This document shows positions 1 through 10,999 of a DNA stretch of 64,000 nt, one piece after another. Below the pieces are notes generated by a model that did no database searches, had not been told where the DNA came from, and saw nothing but the letters and a program-made list of their open reading frames with translations. How positions within the stretch are numbered: position 1 is the stretch's first letter; each line of letters starts with the position of its first letter. Both the position numbers and the translations under genes were made by a program. The stretch is from Cristatella mucedo (Eukaryota; Bryozoa; Phylactolaemata; Cristatellidae): the NCBI GenBank assembly GCA_009760855.2, contig WPIO01000023.1, forward strand, positions 4,786,001 to 4,850,000, read 5' to 3'.

Positions 1-254
1 GGTAATTATTTCGGCAAGAATAACATTATAAATTATGAAAACAATGAAACCTTAGACTGACCCCCTGAGCAGCCTTTTTTAAAAGCTTACTGGATGGCCC
101 CTGCAGTTAACATCTGTTCTATGAAATCTACCTCAAAGATGGGCCTAAAATCTTGTAACACAGTGCCTGTGTTGCTAGGCAAAAGTACGGCGTTCAAGAC
201 GGACAATTTCGACGCTTGGATATAAGTTTACGTTCATCCGATCTGCCACTGGTT

Positions 255-425
255 TCGGTGGCCCCTGGGTCTTCGCCGAGGAGCTTCGTCCTTTGCTCAG
301 TCCTCACGACCGGTGTCGTGAGTTCGATTCCGGTAATGGGCGATATTTTATTGTCCACAACAAGCGGTAGTGATAGCCATTAAGGCTCTTCTGTTGCTAC
401 ATAAAGGAAGCTGCTAGATCACTCA
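255..425 (+). mobile_element. SINE-B copy, divergent
   Basis: A tRNA-derived SINE. The B-box-like block GTGAGTTCGATTCCGG is followed by TGGGCGATATTTTATTG, the GCGGTAGTGATAGCC block and an AAGGCTCTTCTGTTGC tail. The same order recurs in more than ten copies in this window. This copy is old: the A-box half is poorly conserved and the tail is altered (GCTGCTAGATCACTCAAG). Confidence 0.75.
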
Positions 426-564
426 AGCTTATTAAAGGAAATAGAGAGACTATGCGAAAGTTCTGTAAGTTCTCTCGATCTAGTGTCTGCATTTTATAAC
501 TCGCTTGATTTTAGACTTACTGGAATGTGCTAGCACAGAACCTTAAGGCTATGCAAAAATTTAC

Positions 565-954
565 CTCCAATTCGTTGGAGACAGCGCCTTTAGTTCGTAT
601 GCTCCCAAAGTCTGGAACTCACTCCCGATTTGCGTCACGACATCTCCTGACTTGACCACATTTAAGGCTAAAAACGCACCTACTTATCCCAGAATTTAGT
701 GGGTCCCTTTGATTCAAAATGTATGTGCTTATGCGTGCTGACTCTTTGCATGGTGCCACTAACCAAACTTGCATGCAGACCTTGCGCATATTACCCCTAA
801 CCATTATATTCTCGTTGTTTATTGAGCATGCTACCACTAACCGGTCGATCGTGCTTTCTTTGCAGCAAATGTAAAGCGCCCAAGAAGAGATTGAGTTCTT
901 CAAAGGCGCTTAATAAATTGTATTATTATTATTATTACTCTTATTATTATTACT
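565..954 (+). mobile_element. LINE-1 (CR1/L2-like) 5'-truncated 3' end
   Basis: The sequence encodes the C-terminal end of the LINE reverse transcriptase ORF. The frame around AFSSYAPKVWNSLP is the usual end of CR1/L2/Rex1 proteins, followed by a lysine-rich FK..LKTHLF-like end. It continues through the GCATGCTACCACTAACC region into the 3' tail AAGCGCC..GAGATTGAGTTC and an ATT-repeat. The copy is 5' truncated and non-functional. Confidence 0.8.
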
Positions 955-2061
955 ACAGTGCTTTTTATGAAGGGGAAAGTAAATTTAGGCATCCAAGAAG
1001 GAGAAAAGTAGGTAAGGATTCTAGAGGGCTGACAGTTATATAGGCCCGTGGGTTAACTTTGAGATGGCAGCTGCAGGGCAGGCGTGAAGGCGGACGTCGA
1101 GGTTGAGCAAGAAACGGAAATTAGAGCCTGTAGGGAGGATGTTATCTTAAGTTTAGACTGTTTGATTGCATCCATATTTCTGCTAAGGAAACTCGAAAGA
1201 CGATCCGCTAGACCAGCTCAAGGATAACTAGGTATGTCGTGGGAATGGCTGAGTTGAAGAAGATGGCTGTTTGATTGACGTCAACATTATTCTGTCGTAC
1301 ACCTGCGATTTCAGTGGTGTGTTCTTTCAGAAGCTAGACTTGGCATTAGCTAGGATGGATTGGTACGATATGCAGTAGTCCTCGTATGTCATCGATCGAC
1401 CAAAAATTTGCAAATCTGTTACATGCTTTTGTTCAAGCTTGCAATTAGAATTCGTAGCTAGTCTCATATTTGCAGTGAACAATGGGTTCTCTTCCGAGGG
1501 CGTAAATTTTACTTCGTCGGTGGAGCGAAACCATCCGAAACATCGGCAAGCACTATCGCATAGCACTTTCTCACTGCAGGAAATCCAAACGTAAAATTGA
1601 GCACGAATAGCGAGGAAGACATCTTCCCGTCGAATTAAATATCTAGATTATTGTTTGCGCTTTGCATTTGATTTTCCAATATATATCAGGGGATACGAAG
1701 ACTTTCCCAAATAATTTAAATTACCTGCGCCTCACGGGCCTGCACGACTTTTCTAGCATCCGTATTCGATTTCTCAAAGTCTTTGAAAACCACAGAAGCC
1801 TCCAGCGAATGCTCCAAACCGATTTTTTCAAACGCTGCTGACGAGTTCTGATCATGTAAAATAGAACAACTGGGTAATCGTTTTAACCCCGCATTTACTA
1901 GATAACTTGTGCATCCAACGAAGGGATAGGCCGAGCTTGAGTTGCCATGATAAACTCCTCACTCGCGAAAGTTCTCACTTCGCTTCACTCTCATTGCAAT
2001 GCAATCTGTGCTGTTCATCTCTGTACTGTGCTTAAAATAGATTGTGCTCAAATTAGAGCTG
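955..2061. other. No gene recognised
   Basis: Mixed-composition DNA with only short, unsupported reading frames. If the GPCR exon downstream is real, part of this stretch is probably its last intron. Confidence 0.5.
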
Positions 2062-2071
2062 ACGTTTTCAG
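2062..2071 (+). promoter_or_regulatory. Putative splice acceptor of GPCR terminal exon
   Basis: GACGTTTTCAG gives a pyrimidine tract and AG immediately before the GPCR coding frame. The frame enters at phase 1, because the exon begins with the last two bases of a codon (AT|GAA|GAA). This is an inference from sequence only; no transcript is available. Confidence 0.45.
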
Positions 2072-2394
2072 ATGAAGAAGTTGCGAGACGCAGCCAGTCA
2101 CCGGCATGGCAGCGGACTGCGAAAGTGGACGCCGACGGCAACGCCAGAGCTGCAAAGGTCACGGCCATGCTATTCGCTGCTACCGTAGTCTTTTTCGTCA
2201 GCTGGATACCGTACATAATCACCGCTTTCCGACTTGTCCCGTTCAATGTCTGCCTAGTCTATTTGTTCTACGCGAACAACTGCACGAGATGCATCACCTA
2301 CGGAGTCATGAACAAGAAGCTTCGCCGCGAGATGATTAGGAAACTCAAAGCGCCGTGCCGTGCAATAAATTCTCCTCCAACCACTACGCTGTGA
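2072..2394 (+). CDS. Class A GPCR, terminal exon (intracellular loop 3 to C terminus)
   Basis: About 107 codons ending at TGA (2392-2394). The N-terminal part is hydrophilic and basic, as expected for intracellular loop 3. It is followed by TM6 (AKVTAMLFAATVVFFVSWIP), where the W-x-P toggle motif (W at 2202-2204) is clear and the usual cysteine of CWxP is serine. TM7 follows (VCLVYLFYANNC) and then YGVMNKKLRREM, the typical start of helix 8. The tail is short and ends in PPTTTL. The family is the peptide-type rhodopsin-like receptors; the ligand cannot be inferred. Odd points: the NPxxY motif reads R-C-I-T-Y, so both N and P are missing, and extracellular loop 3 is very short. It could be a divergent receptor or a decaying one. 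Upstream exons (TM1-5) are not in the window. Confidence 0.6.
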
Positions 2395-2820
2395 CAGCCG
2401 CGATCTGACGGAAAGCAACTTGAAAAGGCACCTGGACTAACTCTTCCTTGGTAAGACGGTCGAATTTTCACTTTCACATTTTCTTTCCTGCGGCATTTAC
2501 GCGAAGCATTCTCTGGCATTTGGCGGTTTTCACCCAACTGCAAATACTTACTTGAAAGAAGAGAGAGGGGTTTTCCGTTGGACACTTAGTTTTTCTTCAG
2601 GATACGCGTCACATGCAAGACGGCATGCCAGTTTTTGGACAGAGAGTGGCTCGGCAGTCTGATGGCACCTGTGTCCATCACTGAGCCCAGCAGGCTTCAG
2701 TAAATCCTCTACCCGAAAGCTATATGTCAGGAGCCTGTAAATATATCTGGCCAGCGAAGGGAGCACTTTAAAATTTGATACTCTCTCTGCTTGCCTCAAA
2801 TAAAGATTGCAGTGCATGAA
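2395..2820 (+). promoter_or_regulatory. Candidate 3' UTR with AATAAA poly(A) signal
   Basis: A canonical AATAAA lies at 2799-2804, about 400 bases after the GPCR stop, followed within 15 bases by a GCA-type cleavage context. This fits a normal 3' UTR for the exon above. It is an inference from position and motif only. Confidence 0.35.
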
Positions 2821-3317
2821 ATCACCTCGGCGTATTTATTTTAGCGCCATCTTACGCATCTGATGCACTTCGGTAGGAGCGTTTCTTTAATGTCTGCATC
2901 GCGAATGAGATAATTTGAAGAGTTCCAGCGGCGGCGAGCTGAGAAGAGCAGCCATTTGTTGTTCAAACATTGTCCTGCTTGCCACGGTGACCAAGGTTTT
3001 GATTTTAATTCATTCGACGGAGCGGCGTAATCGCTGAAGGAAGGCTACATGCGATGCAATAGACTGTCAAGAGCTCAATAATCTACCTCCCCTCCCCCAT
3101 GCTTCCAACTATTCCTCATCTGCATGAGGACACGCGCCTTAGAGACGAACATGCCGCTAGCTTCTACTCGTTCGCACAGAGCGGACAATGAGGTTACTGG
3201 CGAGGCGATTGTCGTGTGCGGCACTTTGCTAGTGCTGTATGCGATTGTTGCTGTCATCTTAAACAGTGTATTTGAAGCCCTGAAGTGCGTACTCAGTATG
3301 ATTTTTCACAGCACTAT

Positions 3318-3320
<3 letters not shown>
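2821..3320. other. No gene recognised
   Basis: No supported feature. One short frame carries a hydrophobic segment (about 3208-3280) but runs into the TC microsatellite and has no family resemblance. Confidence 0.5.

Positions 3321-3371
<51 letters not shown>
3321..3371. repeat. (TC)n microsatellite
   Basis: Uninterrupted TC dinucleotide array of about 25 units. Confidence 0.98.
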
Positions 3372-3373
<2 letters not shown>

Positions 3374-3600
3374 GTTCACATGGATTCTCGGAACGCCGGA
3401 AAGAAGTGACGTCTGACGTGCATTACTCGGCCCGTCCTCTATCCGTCCTGCATTTATTCCCTTCGAGCTTAGAGCTCTCTGTACACAGAAATGCGCATCC
3501 AGGATCTTTTTATTTGAAATCTAAACATGGATCTTTTTGGGCGTGGCGCAAGGTCAAGGCCTCGGGAATCGCTCGAAAATGCTTTTAATATACTATATAA

Positions 3601-3740
3601 TATAATTCATTTATATAGCGCCCCAAGAGAACTTAATCTCTATTCAGGCGCTTTACATATGCCTCGGGGCTCGAGCCCACGACCTCAGTCAGACCTTGGT
3701 CAGAGCGAGCACCTTAACCACTAGACCAAACCAGCTCGGC
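3601..3740 (-). mobile_element. SINE-A, near full length
   Basis: On the minus strand it runs GAGCTGGTTTGGTCTAG, then GGTTAAGGTGCTCG (A box-like), GTGGGCTCGAGCCCCGAGGC (B box-like), ATATGTAAAGCGCCTGAATA, GAGATTAAGTTCTCTTGGGG and CGCTATATAAATGAATTATA. This is one of the cleanest copies and defines the family used below. Confidence 0.9.
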
Positions 3741-4340
3741 ATTGACCATCTTAAAAGCCTGCTAATTAAAGCCGGCCGCGACGTAAACCAACGGAAGAGC
3801 GAAAATCAGCTGTAATGCGAATGCCAAATCCTGTATCATAACTACCTTCCTTCATTCATTTATTATTTCGTGGGACCGGCTTTTATACTGCCTCGACCGT
3901 AGACTATTGTATAATTGCGAAAAATTATGATTATCAGCCATAATCCCAGCAGGTTTAGCTGGAGCCGGCGTTTCAATGCTTAACTCTAAAAGTATGAGCG
4001 TCCCCTTAGCCTAAATAGAGCTCCTAAGTCTTTAGATTCCAACCGCGAGAGACCGCCTCGGAGCTGTGGTAGCACGAAACGCCTTTTAGCATCGAGCTTC
4101 GCCGATAGTCCGCGACGCCTCGAGTAGAGACCGACGAGTCTGCTCGATAGCGGCGAACGAAAGCTGCGCCGGCAAGTCACTGCTGGCCCCACCTTCGTAA
4201 ACTTAATTCAGCTATTCAGAGAAAGCTGGCAGCTGGCAGCCTATTGTAGGAGCACAGTGCGACGATTCTTGGGCAGCAAAGGGGCGGCGCAAACGGGATG
4301 CGTTCTAAGCACCTCCACTAAAGAGCCACAGTTAGGGATA
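3741..4340. other. No gene recognised
   Basis: Unassigned sequence; short open frames only. Confidence 0.5.
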
Positions 4341-4505
4341 AATGAATAAATGAAATTTATTTGCATTGCGCCTTAAGAGAACTTAATCTCTATCCAGGCG
4401 CTTCACCTGTGCCGCGGGGCTCAAACCCTCGACCTTTGCAATCAAATGCATTCACATAGACCTCGGTCGTGAAAGGCGACCACTCTAACTTCAGTACCAA
4501 ACCGG
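4341..4505 (-). mobile_element. SINE-A, inserted-head subfamily (A2)
   Basis: The tail (GCGCCTTAAGAGAACTTAATCT on the plus strand) and B-box region match SINE-A. Between the A and B boxes lies about 25 extra bases (GCAATCAAATGCATTCAC), related to the insert GGTGAATGTATTTGATG in the copies at 27.37 and 34.13 kb. Confidence 0.8.
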
Positions 4506-4614
4506 GGTGGCAGTTTGGATCCCAGCTGAACAGAAAGAAGCCGTGCCCGCTAGATGTGAATAAAAGTAGAAAAGTAGTTCACTCTGGAGCGGTGCCTGGA
4601 ATTAGCTCCCAGTC

Positions 4615-4975
4615 GACGCACCACTCGACGGCACCAAAAGTAAAGCACGCAGGACGAAAGCGCGCCGACAAAAATGAGCAATGCTGGCAACACCGAAAAA
4701 TGCGCACACGACAAAAGCACACAACCATGGTAATAATCTTCGTAAGCGTACGATTTAATTGCTTTAACCAACTTTTGTCTTCCAAATTAATTACTGGTAT
4801 ACAAAAACAAATATGACATCGTATGACTGGTTTGGAAGCAACGATAGTTTGTTACGTCTGCATTAATAATAACAACTCTGAGTCTAGTCAACATAATATC
4901 AGATTTCGAGAAAGCCAGTAAGAATGACTATTAAACCATCTTCTCTGGAGCGCAGCTATTTAGATGCTTGTTAGA
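4615..4975 (+). repeat. Repeat X, copy 1 (unassigned dispersed repeat)
   Basis: Aligns along its whole length with 13545-13920 in the same orientation. Shared landmarks are GCGCGCCGACAAA, GCAACACCGAAAAATG (GCAACCCCGAAAAATG in copy 2), GACAAAAGCACRCAAC, TTCGAGAAAGCCAGT and CCATCTTCTCWGGAGCGCAG. Repeated GCCGACAAAA-type motifs near one end suggest subterminal repeats of a DNA transposon, but no terminal repeat was found. The family is not recognised. Confidence 0.7.
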
Positions 4976-5042
4976 AACGTATATGGCTACAATCATTAAG
5001 TTCAAATGTTGAAGAAATTTTTGTCAATGAAAGGAATATGCA

Positions 5043-5165
5043 ATAATAGTAATAATACATTTATTATTGCCCCCATAGAGATCTAAATCTCTCTTTCTAG
5101 GCACTCTGTATTTGCTGTAAAGCAAGCATGATCTAATAGTTAGCGGTAGAATGCTCGGAAGTGGA
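5043..5165 (-). mobile_element. LINE-1 3' tail fragment
   Basis: Begins with the ATT-repeat complement and GCCCCCATAGAGATCTAAATC, then TTTCTAGGCACTCTGTATTTG. It is a short 5'-truncated LINE-1 tail directly next to a second, longer one. Confidence 0.75.
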
Positions 5166-5171
5166 ACTTTA

Positions 5172-5766
5172 TAATAAAAATAAGAATGCACTTGATAAAG
5201 CGCTCACAGAGAACTCAATTTCTTTCTAGGTGCTTTACATTTGCTGCAAAGGGAAATGCAATTGAATGGTGAGTAATATCATGCTCGACAAACAACATGA
5301 ATAACATGGTTAGGGGTGACATGCACAGGGTTGGCATGCAAGTGTGGTTAGTGGCAGCATGCACAGTGTCAGCACGCATAAGCACATGAAGGTCGAGTCA
5401 CAGGGACCCACTAAATGATGTCCTAAATAGGTGCGTTTTCAAGTTCTTTTTTAATTTATTCAAGTCAGGGGATATTGTGACGCAAGTCAGGAGTGAGTTC
5501 CAGGCTTTGGGATCATACGAACTAAATGCACGGTCTCCAAAGGATTTGAGGTGTGTACGATGAATTGGTAAACTGTTGGATTCCTAAAGGCGGGTGGTAC
5601 GATGTTTGGCATGGTGGGGTAGTAGATATGAAAGATAGGCTGGAGCCACAGAATGAAGTTACCTGAAAGTGAGCGACAAAACCTTGAAGTCGATGCGTTG
5701 CTTGACTGGTAGTCAGTGCAGGTCGGCGAGAAGTGGTGTGATGTGGCAACTGCAACGCTCATGACA
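5172..5766 (-). mobile_element. LINE-1 5'-truncated 3' end
   Basis: The minus-strand reading gives the protein C terminus (RAFSSYDPKAWNSLLTCVT), preceded by AGNF.LWLQPIFHIY (the APAYLSDLL region in another frame), then the tail GCGCTTTATCAAGTGCATTC. Frameshifted. Its 5' truncation point is the left border of the AT-rich island. Confidence 0.85.
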
Positions 5767-7911
5767 GTTACCTAAAGTTAGATATGGAAAGAAACAAGTT
5801 AATTAATGCTGCAAATGCTGTTGACTCTGGAGAGGCTGTTAGTAAGGCTTTTACTGTACTAGTTACCCTAGAAGTGATTCTGACCAAGTAATTACAAGAA
5901 ATGTGTCATCTAATTATAAAAATAATGCCAGCCTTTTAAACCCAGTTCAAGATAGTGACATAACATTTAAATTTTACTTCTTATTTAACATCATTTTATC
6001 GCGATATAAATACTTTAAATAAGGTTGATTCAGAAATGTTGGTAATCTGAGGATACAAAAAGTCATTAAAATTATTCAAAACAGTATATTGAGTAGTTTT
6101 CTAGATTGGCTGACTTAATAGTAGCAAAAGTAACTTACTCCAAACTGATAGGGTAAATAGTATAAATTGATGCAGCTCAATAATATGCAAAAATAATATT
6201 GATTATAGAGCATTTTATCGTGTTGAAACTAAAACCAGCAAACTGGTTACTTTTAAAGACATAGTCACAATGTATTTTCATTATCAAACAAAATAACATC
6301 AAACACTGAAATTTACATAAAGGGTGAAAATCACTAATAGTTAGAAACCACTATCGTCACTTTTAATTGACAGAATTTATGGCTTCAAGCTCATTATTTT
6401 ACGAATGACTTTGGAATTAATAATAGCATGCTACTGCTAACTAATTCGTACAAAACTTTAATGTCACTGATCTAATTATTAAATACCAATGCATTTTTGG
6501 CTTTATAATTAAAATATTGTTAAGTTTACAATAAGCTACCTATCGCTAGATTACAGGGCAGAAAAAAGTCAAAACACAAGCTTTATTACTTACTGCTTTA
6601 GATAGCTCACTTTTTTAATCTTAATTGAATAAGCATCTGACTTTATTTCATTTATAACATTAGTTTTAAGATCTCCTAAGGAATCAGCAAATATGATTCA
6701 TCTCTAACTTTGCTAGAAATATTTTCCTTACAGGAATTATTTAGATTCATTCAAAAACATCTATACTTATCTACTTAATCTCAATGCTTTAAGCAAAGGA
6801 TGACGAAAATATTCAATGCGACCCATTGAAATCATATTAAGTAGAAAATCACTATTGTAATTTACTTTATTCAGACCATATTTACACATTTCTTCCACAG
6901 AAATTAATAAACTGAGCATTCTGCATTACATTTTACTTTATTGTTTAGAAGTAAATTTAGGATCAGCACGAGCTGTAGTATCAGCAGGAATAGTATGTTG
7001 AGTAACAGGAGCATATTGAGAAGCAGAAACATCAGCAATTGCGTCCTTCTGGCTAGAACTAGATCCGTCTGATATGTCTGTTAGAATAGCATAACACCCA
7101 TCCTTAGCAACAATTGATATACCAGGCTTAACAACAGAAACTCGTGCAATAATAGTGAATTCAGTTGGAAGATGAGTAGCAATCCAAGTAGTATAAGATG
7201 AAACTTATTCGGCAGTACCAAGAAGACTATTAACCTTAGATATTAGGGTAGCATTGAGGTAAGTAATTACTTGAATTACTCTAGCACGAATAATTTTGTG
7301 CATCTGCTTTACATTCGGCGATGTAAAACTGCTTAATATACTTATCAGTGGAATACGAAATATATTAATCAAATTTCTATGTATCGCAAGCAGTCATTCT
7401 AGACTTAACTAGAATCAACATATGATTTAAGAAGAGCAGTTGAGGTGGCTCGACTAGGATCACTAATAGCTGCTGATGTTGCCATTATCTCTATAAAATA
7501 TAACAAATGCGTACAATAACGAAGAAAAAACACTGTACACAAAATAATCTAATCAGCTGACATTGTAATAACCTGAATGCCATTTTTCTTAAGAAGAGAC
7601 TTGGATTTCTTGTCTTTAGCTTCTTAATAGATCATGTCACGTACCTAATAAGCCAGTGCTAAGAAAAAGCTAAAGGCATTCGCCTGCAACTAGCTGAGAG
7701 AAGTGCTGGTGACCTTCGCGTAAGAGAAGCCAATGATTCAGGTGGTGCATTAAAGCCCAGTTTCATATTGCCGGTGATAAAGATGAAGGGAAGACTGTTG
7801 CAGTTATGTCCGTGAAGGTGGCACTCAATATCTTGTAGAGTCAGACGTGATTGCGAATTTGAAAGTCACACTATCATAGAAATTATATTAACGAGGAGGC
7901 GATGAATCGCT
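5767..7911. other. AT-rich island with decayed protein-like frames
   Basis: About 2.1 kb, markedly more AT-rich than its surroundings and lacking every repeat family found elsewhere in the window. Several stretches look like eroded coding sequence. Plus 5784-5880 reads MERNKLINAANAVDSGEAV then stops. Minus 6905-6775 is open and begins with EEMCKYGLNKVNYNSDFLL. Minus from ATG 7485 reads MATSAAISDPSRATST and breaks after about 25 codons. Minus 7378-6949 is open except for one TAA, containing KPGISIVAKDGCYAIL. Plus 7780-7880 ends in ESDVIANLKVTLS and a stop. None is an intact gene and I recognise no family with confidence. The INAAN..DSGEAVSKAF pattern is loosely like phage tail-fibre repeats. 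Possible origins: an old viral, bacterial or organellar insertion, an unknown transposon, or an assembly join. Confidence 0.4.
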
Positions 7912-8321
7912 AATAATAATGATAAATATAAATTTATATAGGAAACTTTAGAGGACTAAATCTCTTAATAGGCAGCTTCGCATAAACTACACAGGAAATG
8001 TTTTAACTGATAGTGGATAAAATGCACACAATTTCAGCACGCTTTGGCACGAAAAGAATTGTCAACCAGGGTAGAGCCAATGCTCCGAGGAACAGGCTTT
8101 CTATGCCTTTTTTCCAATTTAATCAAGTCATTGAATTTAGCGATTTCAGTCTTTGTTTGGGCATCGGAACTAAAGGCAGGCCTGGTATCCAGAAAAATTT
8201 GATATCGATGACTCGGGCACAGTTTAAACCACTTGAGTCCGAGCAGCTGGTAGTACAATGTTATACAAAGAAGTGGCATGGTATAACACAAATTAATCCA
8301 GACGCCGTCGGCAGCAGATTA
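7912..8321 (-). mobile_element. Old LINE-1-like 3' end, part 1
   Basis: The plus strand opens with AATAATAATGATAAAT and GAGGACTAAATCTCTTAATAGG, a diverged copy of the LINE-1 tail complement. Further in, the minus strand keeps an RPAFSSDAQ-like remnant of the ORF end. Interrupted by a SINE-B. Confidence 0.5.
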
Positions 8322-8466
8322 AGTGCCCGTGATACCTCATGAGATTAGGCGCTCGCTCTTCAAGACCGAGGTCGTGGGTCCAAATCCCGCAGTGGGCGAT
8401 CCTTTATTGGTAACTGCAAGCGGTGGTGCCAGCCGTTAAGGCTCTTCTACCGCTATATATATGTAT
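8322..8466 (+). mobile_element. SINE-B copy inside old LINE
   Basis: GACCGAGGTCGTGGGTCCAA, GTGGGCGATCCTTTATTG, GCAAGCGGTGGTGCCAGCCG and GGCTCTTCTACCGCTATATA follow in the family order. The tail is replaced by a short TATATG run. Confidence 0.85.
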
Positions 8467-8783
8467 ATGCTTGCATTGAGTTCACCCCAAGCTACGATGC
8501 CATTCCACTAAGCCATTTATGGGAAGCCTGATGATGATGAATTTCGGATCGGTAGGTCGGAAAAAGATAGCGAAGAAATCTGAAATTGAGTTACAGAACC
8601 GGATTTTGATACATTGCTTAATGTGGTTCAGTTTAGGTCTGTGAGAATCGTTGCAATGTAGCAGTTGCAACGTTCAAGACAGATAGGTCAAGCTGCAGAG
8701 CTTTACACAGAATCTGAGTCTCATTCTATTGGCGACAAGAGCTTCAAGACGAGAGCAACAAAAGTCCAGTAGTGGTCCCTAAA
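8467..8783 (-). mobile_element. Old LINE-1-like sequence, part 2
   Basis: Weak but recognisable similarity to LINE-1 internal sequence, e.g. GTAGCAGTTGCAACGTTCAAGACAG against GTGGCAACTGCAACGCTCATGACAG at about 5740. Probably the continuation of the element at 7912-8321. Confidence 0.4.
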
Positions 8784-9305
8784 ATAATAATAGTAATAAT
8801 ATTAATAATGCATTTTATATAGCGCCCTCAGAGAATTCAGTCTCTTTCTAGGCGCTTTACATTTGCAGCAAAGGAAGCACGATCGAATGGTTAGTAGTAG
8901 CATGCTCAATAAGCAACAGGAATAACATGGTTAGGTTTAACATGCACAAGGTCAGCATGCAAGTTTGGTTAGTGGTAACATGCACAGCATCAGCACGCAT
9001 TAGCACATAAAGGGCGAATCACAGAGACCCACTAAATGCTGTCATAAATAGATGCGTTTTTAGTTTCATTTTAAATGTGGACAAGTCTGGAGATGACATG
9101 ACACAAGTCGGGAGTGAGTTCCAGGCTTTTCGAGCATACGAACTAAAGGCACGGTCTTCATTGTATTTGAGATTTGTACGAGGTATGGGTGACAGTTAGA
9201 TTCCGAAAAGTGGATGATACGATGCTTAGCCCGGTGTGGAGTAGATCTGATTGGTAGGCTGGAGCCAGAAATGAAGGTACCTAAAAGTGAGTGGTAAAAC
9301 CCTTT
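8784..9305 (-). mobile_element. LINE-1 5'-truncated 3' end
   Basis: ATT-repeat complement, GCGCCCTCAGAGAATTCAGT, TTTCTAGGCGCTTTACATTTG, then GTCGGGAGTGAGTTCCAGG. The minus strand encodes a FSSYARKAWNSLPTCV-like ORF end. 5' truncated at about 9305. Confidence 0.85.
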
Positions 9306-10213
9306 ACCTGAGTTATAATGATTAGGAATGATTGAGCCCAAGCATTAGGGCATGGATTTTGTAAAAAAAAAATGATCCGCAGTTACGATTAGTCAGTTTA
9401 ACTTTATTCACTCGTTAATGGGCCGATGTGGCCCTCTCGTGCTGAGAAATGTACAGCTTAAAAAAGCAGCACTCAGACTTAGCATAATTGATGTGCGTCA
9501 GCTTGCAGCTGTGCGTCAGCTTTCAACCGCTGCGCCCTCGTAAGTACATGGAGTGGGTGGGTGGTCCTTCAGAGCTTGCTGAACTGAATTGCTGTCTCAC
9601 TTTCATCTCTTTACAGCTCTCAGGTTCTCCTGTGGCAAACTTGAACAGCAACTTCGCTCGAACACCGTTGGTGACAGAGGCTTTGCTCGACAGCTCAATA
9701 GCCTGCTTGAGAAATCCTCACGACCACTGGTCGTACGCAGCGACTTCCGGTCTGCTGCCAGCTTCTGCATGCGGTCCTGCGCTACTGCTATTGCCGTACC
9801 ACTCACTTCCTCGAGTGCTCTTCTCCCGACGTGCTTCTCGCGTTCTCTTTGCTGCACGAGATTAGGTTTTTGGGCTAAAGTATGCGTACCGAAAGCCGCT
9901 CGGGCTTATAGTGTGGGTACGAAAACTCGTCAGCTTAACACCCACGTGGTCTTTGTGACTTTTTGGAGTTACACACAGATGTACGCACGCATCTACGCAC
10001 GTGTGCTCGAACAAAAGCACCAAATCACGCACGCGCACAAACACGAATGCTCGAAGCGTGTTTAATTAACTGATATAATTTGCTTTAAAATCAGTGGAAT
10101 CTTTCTACGTAGGCAAAGGTTGGCTGAAGCCGAACGTGGTTAAAACTCTCGGCCACTCAGCCGTATTTTCCGCCGCGCCAGCGGTCGCGTTGCAGAGATT
10201 ATCAGCCGCACAC

Positions 10214-10215
<2 letters not shown>
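9306..10215. other. No gene recognised
   Basis: Open frames exist on both strands (up to about 158 codons) but overlap each other and have no recognisable domain. Confidence 0.5.

Positions 10216-10274
<59 letters not shown>
10216..10274. repeat. (TC)n microsatellite
   Basis: Pure TC array of about 29 units. Confidence 0.98.
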
Positions 10275-10278
<4 letters not shown>

Positions 10279-10999
10279 CATTCCGCAGCCTTCTCATTGA
10301 CGGGCGGCAAGTCCGGGCAAGCTATTGTGCGTTTTTGACCGCCAGAGCTGTGGAGTAATGTTTTCTTGAATGAGACCGAGGCCAAGAAGCGGCCTTGGAG
10401 CTGCATCACGAGCCATCTTTGCAGGCCATGACCTCCAAGCTTGGAATTCTGCCATGAAGCTCTGCCGCAGGAAGCGAGGGCCTCTGCACAAAAAGGAAGG
10501 TGTAGATGGTAAAGAGGCTCCGGAATGAATTCAAAGGCAGAAAGGGTAAACAAATCACTTCTTCTTTTATGGTTCCTTTCAATAGAAAAGAATGTTAGAA
10601 ATGCAATCCGTAGTTTTGATGTTTAATATATGACCGGAACAAGGTATACCAATGTAAATAAGCTTGCACAACGTTTTTAGACAGAACGTAGTCTTTGACC
10701 TTGCAAAATATAAGCTTCGGATGAATACAGGACCAAAGTAGGAATGCTACTCCGGTGAACTTTGTAAATAGCAGATATGAGGCTCCGAATTCAAACCGGA
10801 CCGTTACTCGCAATGATAGAATCGGCGTAGACCGTGTTCAATAGTGTGCATGCCGTGGCTAATGATGCGTATTGTGAATTCATTGAAAGTTCACGAGTCT
10901 CTACTGAGGGAGTTCGCATTTGCTAGTCGGTTCGTCATTGCGCTGTAGCTAACAGCGAGTACAAGAATTGACGGATTCCAAAACTCGGCATCAACTTCA
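10275..10999. other. No gene recognised
   Basis: No supported feature. Confidence 0.5.

Noticed and set aside
3124-3588. 154-codon frame with a hydrophobic segment near the GPCR exon
   Set aside because: It depends on the TC microsatellite for half its length; the hydrophobic stretch matches no GPCR helix.
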